DNA from: Defluviitaleaceae bacterium
Lineage (GTDB): Bacteria; Bacillota; Clostridia; Lachnospirales; WQUN01
Direction: 5' to 3'
DNA: 11,997 nucleotides
Assembly (NCBI GenBank): GCA_009782245.1
Contig: WRKK01000308.1
Location: 1 to 11,997, forward strand
How positions within the stretch are numbered: position 1 is the stretch's first letter; each line of letters opens with the position of its first letter. The translations under genes were made by a program, and so were the position numbers. Below, in pieces: positions 7,700-11,997 of the stretch. The notes beneath the pieces are model-generated. The model was not told where the DNA came from. It saw nothing but the letters and a program-made list of their open reading frames with translations, and did not search any database.

Positions 7700-7743
7700 T
7701 TTTATCACACTTTCTGATTCTATACTAAAACAACTTCAAAACC

Positions 7744-7778
7744 GTGGGCGCCTGTCTGCCGACAGGCAGGCTACCCAC
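7744..7778. repeat. Palindromic module copy A within a GTGGG/CCCAC hairpin
   Basis: The 20-bp module CCTGTCTGCCGACAGGCAGG occupies 7751-7770. It contains two overlapping, mutually exclusive stems: a 7-bp GCCTGTC/GACAGGC (7750-7756 with 7761-7767) and a 5-bp CTGCC/GGCAG (7756-7760 with 7765-7769). Outer bases GTGGG (7744-7748) and CCCAC (7774-7778) pair around it, so it sits in the loop of another hairpin. An identical module is at 7849-7868. Confidence 0.85.
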
Positions 7779-7787
7779 ACCCGCAAG

Positions 7788-7820
7788 GGAGCGCGCCCCC
7801 ACCTGCGTACATTTTTATTG
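7788..7820. repeat. Imperfect direct repeat, left copy
   Basis: GGAGCGCGCCCCC at 7788-7800 followed by a CGTACATTTTT-ATTG tail (7806-7820). The same order recurs at 7965-8000 with a CGCACATTTTTTGTTG tail. The two copies bracket the REP-like inverted repeat. Confidence 0.7.
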
Positions 7821-7840
7821 AACCATTAGGGATTAGACGG

Positions 7841-7929
7841 ACGGGCGACCTGTCTGCCGACAGGCAGGCCGAGGACGGCCGCCCCTACGGGTGGCGTTTT
7901 TGTAGGGGCGACCGTCCTCGGTCGCCCGT
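7841..7929. repeat. REP/MITE-like long inverted repeat with a nested module (copy B)
   Basis: The left arm (7841-7850 plus 7871-7888) pairs with the right arm (7902-7929) over 28 bp with one C/T difference, around a 13-nt loop. The left arm is split by a 20-bp insertion (7851-7870). Together with the preceding CC, 7849-7868 is an exact second copy of the 20-bp module seen at 7751-7770. Removing the insertion restores an arm that is itself palindromic: GGGCGACC, six bases (GAGGAC), then GG(T/C)CGCCC. The same palindrome is present at 11976-11997, uninterrupted. No coding capacity; function unknown. Confidence 0.88.
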
Positions 7930-7964
7930 TTGTCCCTCCAATTTTAGCTTAAGTATACGTAAGT

Positions 7965-8000
7965 GGAGCGCGCCCCCTTGACCCCGCACATTTTTTGTTG
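7965..8000. repeat. Imperfect direct repeat, right copy
   Basis: GGAGCGCGCCCCC at 7965-7977, then the CGCACATTTTTTGTTG tail at 7985-8000. It is the partner of 7788-7820. The spacing inside the unit differs by 3 bp between copies. Confidence 0.7.
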
Positions 8001-8038
8001 GTCAGTATAAAATTAATAAAATATTTAAGCACGGCAAA

Positions 8039-8084
8039 ATTTTTGTGCTAAAATCTCGCCCTGCTTTTATTTTAGCACAAAAAT
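8039..8084. repeat. Perfect 16-bp inverted repeat upstream of rtcB
   Basis: ATTTTTGTGCTAAAAT (8039-8054) and its exact reverse complement (8069-8084) are separated by 14 nt. It lies about 33 bp upstream of the rtcB -35 box. On neither strand is it followed by a clean T-run, though the minus side has a short TTTT. It could be an operator, a weak bidirectional terminator between the divergent genes, or a remnant repeat. Sequence alone does not decide. Confidence 0.75.
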
Positions 8085-8116
8085 AGCGTTTTGAAAATAA
8101 AATTTATTTTTTCGGC

Positions 8117-8145
8117 TTTACAGTCGGCAAAAATCGTGTTAGAAT
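8117..8145 (+). promoter_or_regulatory. Sigma-A-type promoter of rtcB
   Basis: TTTACA (-35, 8117-8122) and TAGAAT (-10, 8140-8145) are spaced by 17 bp. Transcription should begin near 8151-8153, giving a leader of about 16 nt that starts almost at the ribosome binding site. The -10 box overlaps an upstream in-frame ATG at 8144, which therefore cannot be the start on this transcript. Confidence 0.65.
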
Positions 8146-8150
8146 GGGGA

Positions 8151-8159
8151 AAAAGGAGG
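8151..8159 (+). promoter_or_regulatory. Ribosome binding site deciding the rtcB start
   Basis: AAAAGGAGG lies 8 nt before the ATG at 8168-8170. It favours this start over the in-frame ATG at 8144, which would place the binding site inside the coding region. Confidence 0.85.
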
Positions 8160-8167
8160 CGTTAAAA

Positions 8168-9370
8168 ATGGTGCAAGTAACAGGCACACATAACACCGCA
8201 TTATGCTACACAAGCCAACTAGAGCCAATCGCATTAGAACAAATACAATCCGTTTGCGACCGTGAAGAGTTTGCGGGTAGCAAAATTCGCATTATGCCAG
8301 ATGTTCACGCTGGCAAAGGCTGTACAATCGGCACTACAATGACAATAACCGATAAAATTGTGCCAGGAATGGTTGGCGTTGACATTGGTTGCGGAATGGA
8401 AACCGTTAAAATACAGGAAAAAAGCATCGATTACGAAAAGCTGGACACCGTAATACGCAACGAAATTCCCACAGGCTACAATATTCGGGATAATCATCAC
8501 CCGCTAAACGCCAAAATAGATTTAACCGAACTTAAAATTGCCAGCGAGGTTAATCTAGCAAGGGCAAAACGTAGCATAGGCACTTTGGGCGGCGGCAACC
8601 ATTTTATCGAAGTGGGGCAAGCCCAATCTGGCGATTTGTATTTGGTTGTGCATTCTGGCAGCCGCCACATCGGCTCGGAAGTAGCCGAATATTACCAAGA
8701 TACCGCCTACAAAACCTTATGCGGCAACTCTAAAACACAAATAGATGCCGCAATAGCCCAGCTTAAAGCCGAAAACAAGCACAAGGAGATTGAAAGCACT
8801 ATAAAATCCCTAAAACAGCTTACTAATCCCGATTTTCCCAAAGATTTAGCGTACGTATCGGACGAACTATTTGACGATTATATTCACGATATGAAAATTA
8901 TCCAGCTTTTCGCCGAACTAAACCGCATTGCCATGACCGATATTATCATTGAAAAAATGGGCTTTACCGTCGCCGATCGCTTTACAACAACGCATAATTA
9001 CATCGACACAAACACAATGATATTACGCAAAGGGGCTGTTTCCGCCAAAAAGGGCGAGCGGTTGCTTATTCCGATAAATATGCGCGACGGCAGCCTAATT
9101 TGTGAGGGCAACGGCAACGAAGATTGGAATAATTCCGCACCGCACGGGGCTGGCCGCATTATGAGCCGCAAACAAGCATTCCGTGAACTTTCCATGGACG
9201 ATTACCAATCCGCAATGTCGGGCATTTTCACAACCTCGCTAAACGAAAACACTCTGGACGAATCGCCAATGGCGTACAAAAACATGGAAGAAATTATCGA
9301 ACACATAACGCCAACCGCAAAAATTATCGACCACATACGCGCAACCTACAATTTTAAGGCAAGCGATTAA
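8168..9370 (+). CDS. rtcB: RtcB-family RNA ligase (3'-phosphate / 5'-OH)
   Basis: A cytoplasmic GTP- and Mn-dependent ligase that joins RNA 2',3'-cyclic-phosphate or 3'-phosphate ends to 5'-OH ends. It acts in RNA repair in bacteria and tRNA splicing elsewhere. The active site is intact by comparison with known RtcB: metal ligands Asp72 and Cys75 in GVDIGCGM, His145 in GGGNHFIE, His162 in VVHSGSRHIG and His276 in THNYID. The guanylylated His326 lies in SAPHGAGRIMSR. PDVHAGKGCTIG (44-55) is the usual N-terminal signature. At 400 aa it is the compact bacterial form. The start follows the strong ribosome binding site and the predicted promoter. It stands alone: no RtcA cyclase, RtcR regulator, archease or PrfH-type release factor gene is in view. 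The next gene has its own promoter 24 bp past the stop. Confidence 0.95.
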   Translation: MVQVTGTHNTALCYTSQLEPIALEQIQSVCDREEFAGSKIRIMPDVHAGKGCTIGTTMTITDKIVPGMVGVDIGCGMETVKIQEKSIDYEKLDTVIRNEIPTGYNIRDNHHPLNAKIDLTELKIASEVNLARAKRSIGTLGGGNHFIEVGQAQSGDLYLVVHSGSRHIGSEVAEYYQDTAYKTLCGNSKTQIDAAIAQLKAENKHKEIESTIKSLKQLTNPDFPKDLAYVSDELFDDYIHDMKIIQLFAELNRIAMTDIIIEKMGFTVADRFTTTHNYIDTNTMILRKGAVSAKKGERLLIPINMRDGSLICEGNGNEDWNNSAPHGAGRIMSRKQAFRELSMDDYQSAMSGIFTTSLNENTLDESPMAYKNMEEIIEHITPTAKIIDHIRATYNFKASD

Positions 9371-9393
9371 AATGACTAAAATGATTAAAAAAT

Positions 9394-9422
9394 TTGCACA
9401 TTTTTGCATTGTGTGTTAAAAT
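9394..9422 (+). promoter_or_regulatory. Sigma-A-type promoter of ctpA
   Basis: TTGCAC (-35, 9394-9399) and TAAAAT (-10, 9417-9422) are spaced by 17 bp, with transcription predicted near 9429. Its -35 box is identical to that of the aldo/keto reductase promoter. The leader contains a weak CTAAAA/TTTTAG inverted repeat of unclear meaning. Confidence 0.7.
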
Positions 9423-9454
9423 TGCTGTAGCACTAAAATTTTGGCTGTTTTAGC

Positions 9455-9462
9455 AAGGGGAG
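9455..9462 (+). promoter_or_regulatory. Ribosome binding site selecting a TTG start for ctpA
   Basis: AAGGGGAG ends 9 nt before the TTG at 9472-9474. An in-frame TTG at 9463 directly abuts the site with no spacing and is therefore unlikely. No ATG exists near the N terminus before the membrane segment. Confidence 0.8.
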
Positions 9463-9471
9463 TTGTTTAGT

Positions 9472-10779
9472 TTGAACGATAATAACGAAAATAACGAAAT
9501 TACGTATGAACTGTACGAACCGTACGACCAATACGACCAATACGAGGCCTATAAAAAGCACTATAATTCTAGCATACTAACTAATAGGATTGTGTTTTTT
9601 GCACTAGGATTATTTGTTGGCGCAATGCTGACCTTAACAATAACCATCGCATCAACCCAAATTAGAAATTATCTTGTTTGGGGCAGTTCACTTCCGCCAG
9701 AAAATAAAATATTGGAAATTTACAACGTTTTGGACACTCATTCCATTGTACCAGTAGATAGAAACGTGCTTTTAACCAATATGTACAGAGGGCTGCTGGA
9801 GGGAGTGGACGATCCGTATAGCTACTATTTCAACAGCGAATCGTTGTCCGTTTTTATGGAACGTACCGACGGCAGTTACGTTGGCGTGGGAATGGCTGTT
9901 ATTTTGGACACCGAAATTAACCGGGTGGTTATTACAACCGTATTCACAGGTGCACCCGCCGAAACAGCTGGCTTGTTGCCAGGCGACATAATAATCGCCG
10001 TGGACGACACCGACACAACAACCTACAGCACAGACGAAGTGGCATCGCTGGTGCGCGGCGTTCCCGATACGGACGTTACTTTGCGTATATTGCGCGGCGA
10101 TACAATCTTAACTTTTACCATAACCCGCCGCCAAGTGCATATTCCAACCGTATCGCACAGAATTATAGACGATAATATCGGCTACTTGCGTATCGAAAGT
10201 TTTGACGGCGTTACCGTTGCCCAATTTTCGGACGCTTTTGACGACCTGCGCAGCCAAAACATCGCAGGGCTTATAATCGATGTGCGAAACAACCCTGGCG
10301 GGTTGCTAGATACCGTTATAAGTATCGGCGATATTTTACTGCCAATCGGCTCAATTATGTACTCCGAAGACAGCCAAGGCGAACGCACCGCCTATCTTTC
10401 CGAAACCGATAATATTTTGGATATTCCGCTTGTAATGCTAGTAAACGGCGGAAGTGCTAGTGCCTCGGAAGTTTTAACAGGGGCGGTTCGTGATCACGGC
10501 GTGGGCGTTGTTGTGGGCGAACAAACTTTTGGTAAAGGTGTCGTGCAGCGCTTGTTCCCGCTTTCGGACGGCAGTGCAATTCGTGCCACAGTTGCCCGTT
10601 TTTACACACCAAACGGCACAAGCATTCACGAAGACGGCATAACGCCCGACTTTATAGTTGAAGTTGACCGAGAAACCGCAATGGCGGCGGCACGGCTAAC
10701 TTTGGAAGAAGACATTCAACTGCAAAAGGCGTTACAAGTGGTGCAAGGCAATATATCTACGTTTAGCATTGGGGGTTGA
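9472..10779 (+). CDS. ctpA: Carboxy-terminal processing protease CtpA (S41 family)
   Basis: A membrane-anchored serine protease with its catalytic part outside the cytoplasm. Family members cleave C-terminal regions of envelope or signalling proteins. A short cytoplasmic tail (1-37) is acidic and Tyr-rich with YDQYDQYEAY repeats. One membrane helix lies at about 40-62. A prodomain-like stretch includes GLLEGVDDPYSYYF. The PDZ domain is at about 132-205 (SYVGVGM, LLPGDII). The S41 core has the intact Ser-Lys-Gln triad: Ser330 in NGGSASASE, Lys355 and Gln359 in TFGKGVVQ; NNPGGLL at 274-280 is also typical. The length of 435 aa is standard. Translation begins at TTG (9472) after AAGGGGAG. It is followed after 3 bp by the DUF4349 lipoprotein gene, so the two share a transcript and perhaps a surface role. 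The substrate is not evident. Confidence 0.94.
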   Translation: MNDNNENNEITYELYEPYDQYDQYEAYKKHYNSSILTNRIVFFALGLFVGAMLTLTITIASTQIRNYLVWGSSLPPENKILEIYNVLDTHSIVPVDRNVLLTNMYRGLLEGVDDPYSYYFNSESLSVFMERTDGSYVGVGMAVILDTEINRVVITTVFTGAPAETAGLLPGDIIIAVDDTDTTTYSTDEVASLVRGVPDTDVTLRILRGDTILTFTITRRQVHIPTVSHRIIDDNIGYLRIESFDGVTVAQFSDAFDDLRSQNIAGLIIDVRNNPGGLLDTVISIGDILLPIGSIMYSEDSQGERTAYLSETDNILDIPLVMLVNGGSASASEVLTGAVRDHGVGVVVGEQTFGKGVVQRLFPLSDGSAIRATVARFYTPNGTSIHEDGITPDFIVEVDRETAMAAARLTLEEDIQLQKALQVVQGNISTFSIGG

Positions 10780-10782
10780 CAT

Positions 10783-11823
10783 ATGTTCGGCAAAAATAAA
10801 AACAAAAATAAAAAAAATATATTTCTGCCGCTATTTTGCTTGATTTTTGCGGGTGCATTTTTGGTTGCTTGCGGTGCTGGCGATATGGTTTTTAGTAACA
10901 TTGATGCCGTGCCAGCCGCCGCACCAGCCGCCGAATCATGGGTTGGCTTTGATATGGCAGAAACTATGCCAGAAGAGCAAGCGACTGCAACAGCTTGGGC
11001 GGCGGACGATACCGCAAATTATTCTACCGCAACATCGCCAACAAACGCAACAAACGCAACAAACATCATAGAAACACGCATGATTATACACACCGCCGAT
11101 ATTTCGCTAGAAGTAACCAACTTTGACGAAACTATCCCGCAAGTGGAGCAAATTATTGAAAGTTACGGCGGTTTTGTGGAAAACTCTTCGCGCGGCACAG
11201 TTGTACGCCCAGAAACGCCCGTTTGGCAAGCAAATTTTACTTTGCGTGTGCCTGTTGAGCATTTTGAAAGTGCAAACAACAGCCTACTAGCATTGGGCGA
11301 AACCACCCATTTTACAACATTCAGCGAAGATGTAACCGACCAATTTCGTGATTTAGCCACCAGGTTGCGTATCCAACAAGAAGAAGAACGCCGATTATTA
11401 GCCATAATAGCCACTACCGAAGACACCACCGAACTAATAACCCTGTATTCTCGCCTGTTTCAGGTGCAACTTGACATGGAACGCCAACGCATACGCATGA
11501 CAGAAATTGACCATCTTGCAAGTTTTTCCACCATAAGCCTATTTTTAACCGAACCATGGGAAATGCCAGCCGCTGTAACTTTTGGCAACCGTATCGGCTC
11601 GGCGTTCGGCGGCTCGTGGAATTTGACTTTAACGCTAACCTTGGGGCTTGTTACTTTGCTGTTTGCCGTAATTCTGCCGCTTTTAATAGTATCTTCGCCA
11701 GTAGCGGCAATAGTAATTTTTATCCGCAAACGAGATAAAAAATTAGCCGAAAAAAATATACCCCCGCCGCCGCCCCCGCCGCCGCCACCGACTTTGCCAC
11801 CAGCTTATAAATATGTTAGCTAA
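10783..11823 (+). CDS. DUF4349-type membrane lipoprotein with polyproline tail
   Basis: A 346-aa envelope protein. A Lys/Asn-rich n-region (FGKNKNKNKKN) and hydrophobic core end in the lipobox LVAC, so Cys30 should be lipidated. Residues 31-97 are a low-complexity Ala/Thr/Pro-rich linker. Residues about 98-256 match the DUF4349 pattern: RMIIHTADISLEV, YGGFVENS, FTLRVPVEHFE, ALGE, the DVTDQFRDLATRL segment, a helical stretch likely to be coiled coil (195-240), and a final STISLFL strand. A hydrophobic segment (281-314) with RKRDKK after it anchors the C terminus, leaving a cytoplasmic tail with ten consecutive prolines (327-336). The function of the family is unknown. The ATG is 3 bp after the ctpA stop, and its ribosome binding site (GGGGG) lies in the end of ctpA, which indicates translational coupling. 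No terminator is evident after it. Confidence 0.88.
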   Translation: MFGKNKNKNKKNIFLPLFCLIFAGAFLVACGAGDMVFSNIDAVPAAAPAAESWVGFDMAETMPEEQATATAWAADDTANYSTATSPTNATNATNIIETRMIIHTADISLEVTNFDETIPQVEQIIESYGGFVENSSRGTVVRPETPVWQANFTLRVPVEHFESANNSLLALGETTHFTTFSEDVTDQFRDLATRLRIQQEEERRLLAIIATTEDTTELITLYSRLFQVQLDMERQRIRMTEIDHLASFSTISLFLTEPWEMPAAVTFGNRIGSAFGGSWNLTLTLTLGLVTLLFAVILPLLIVSSPVAAIVIFIRKRDKKLAEKNIPPPPPPPPPPTLPPAYKYVS

Positions 11824-11843
11824 AAATTGCGAAAAAATTTATA
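11824..11843 (+). other. Short AT-rich spacer after the DUF4349 gene
   Basis: Twenty bases of AT-rich DNA between the stop codon and the tandem array. No T-run hairpin is seen, so the end of the ctpA transcript is not defined within the window. Confidence 0.6.
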
Positions 11844-11978
11844 GGGAATGGGCGGAATGGGTAGAACGGGCGAAATGGGCGAAATGGGCGGAATGGCTAG
11901 AACGGGCGGAATGGCTAGAACGGGCGGAATGGCTAGAACGGGCGGAATGGCTAGAACGGGCGGAATGGTTAGAACGGG
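11844..11978. repeat. 9-bp tandem array (fifteen units, 18-bp higher order)
   Basis: Fifteen 9-bp units in unbroken register. The first six vary (for example CGAAATGGG twice). From 11889 on the array is five near-identical 18-bp pairs CGGAATGGCTAGAACGGG, with one C-to-T change in the last. Because 9 is a multiple of 3, one plus frame stays open from an ATG at 11848 to the window end (50 codons, Gly-Met-Ala-Arg-Thr-Gly periodicity). A minus frame is open too. There is no convincing ribosome binding site, so I do not call a gene. The last GGG of the array is shared with the start of the REP-like palindrome. Confidence 0.92.
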
Positions 11979-11997
11979 CGACCGAGGACGGTCGCCC
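11976..11997. repeat. REP-like palindrome, uninterrupted copy at the right edge
   Basis: GGGCGACC, a GAGGAC loop, then GGTCGCCC: a perfect 8-bp inverted repeat ending exactly at the window edge. It equals the arm of the inverted repeat at 7841-7929 without the 20-bp insertion. The rest of the element, if present, is outside the window. Confidence 0.88.

Larger units (their letters stand above)
7709..8116. other. Repeat-mosaic intergenic region
   Basis: This gap separates the leftward rhamnosidase gene from rightward rtcB and has no credible gene. In order it holds: a palindromic module inside a short hairpin (7744-7778); an imperfect direct repeat (7788-7820); a long REP/MITE-like inverted repeat interrupted by a second copy of the module (7841-7929); the second direct repeat (7965-8000); and a perfect 16-bp inverted repeat (8039-8084). 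GC content is clearly higher in the repeat block than in the flanking DNA. No convincing rhamnosidase promoter was found, though a TAGAAT lies upstream of it. Confidence 0.85.

Noticed and set aside
7709..7735. Rhamnosidase promoter (TAGAAT on the minus strand)
   Set aside because: No -35 box with acceptable spacing is visible, so it is not listed as a feature.
8144..8167. Upstream ATG as the rtcB start
   Set aside because: It overlaps the predicted -10 box, and the strong ribosome binding site lies after it.
9428..9455. CTAAAA/TTTTAG hairpin in the ctpA leader as an rtcB terminator
   Set aside because: The stem is short and AT-only, no T-run follows, and it lies downstream of the ctpA promoter.
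11844..11978. CRISPR array
   Set aside because: Units are 9/18 bp in direct succession with no unique spacers. It is a simple tandem repeat.
11848..11997. New gene starting in the tandem array
   Set aside because: The frame is open only because the unit is a multiple of three, there is no ribosome binding site, and the other strand is open as well.

Overview
The window looks like a chromosomal segment of an anaerobic Firmicute, most likely an uncultivated member of the Clostridia. The grounds are protein types common in that group (a secreted protein with a copper-amine-oxidase N-terminal fold, a CtpA protease paired with a DUF4349 lipoprotein, a long-form LeuA), strong AGGAGG-type ribosome binding sites, sigma-A promoters with 17-bp spacers, and moderate-to-low GC judged by eye. 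It carries nine protein genes. The intergenic DNA is rich in repeats.

Left part, minus strand. Transcription runs leftward from a promoter at 4580-4608 through a compact four-gene unit: a YajO-like aldo/keto reductase, a small Uma2/DUF820 nuclease-fold protein, an arylamine N-acetyltransferase and 2-isopropylmalate synthase (leuA). Gaps are 8, 34 and 26 bp. No single pathway joins the four. Just past the leuA stop, on the same strand, positions 1 to about 340 hold the 5' half of a group I intron of subgroup-IA type: P3, P4, P6, P7, P7.1 and P7.2 can all be drawn. It runs off the left edge and may be part of an IStron (group I intron joined to an IS605-type element) or a free-standing intron.

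Middle, minus strand. A cytoplasmic GH78 alpha-L-rhamnosidase is followed 49 bp later by a secreted protein with a copper-amine-oxidase-like domain, an Ile-Pro-Ala/Thr linker and a C-terminal beta-rich domain. A strong intrinsic terminator (4637-4664) separates this pair from the aldo/keto reductase promoter.

Divergent intergenic region (about 7709-8167). This is a mosaic of repeats. Two copies of a 20-bp palindromic module are present, one of them inserted inside one arm of a long REP/MITE-like inverted repeat. Imperfect direct repeats flank the composite, followed by a perfect 16-bp inverted repeat and the rtcB promoter.

Right part, plus strand. An RtcB-type RNA ligase has its own promoter and a very short predicted leader. 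A second promoter drives ctpA (S41 protease, TTG start) and a DUF4349 membrane lipoprotein ending in ten consecutive prolines. The window ends in a 9-bp tandem array running straight into another copy of the REP-like palindrome found upstream of rtcB.

No complete new defence or mobile system is visible. The most notable items are the truncated group I intron and the nested, modular repeat families.
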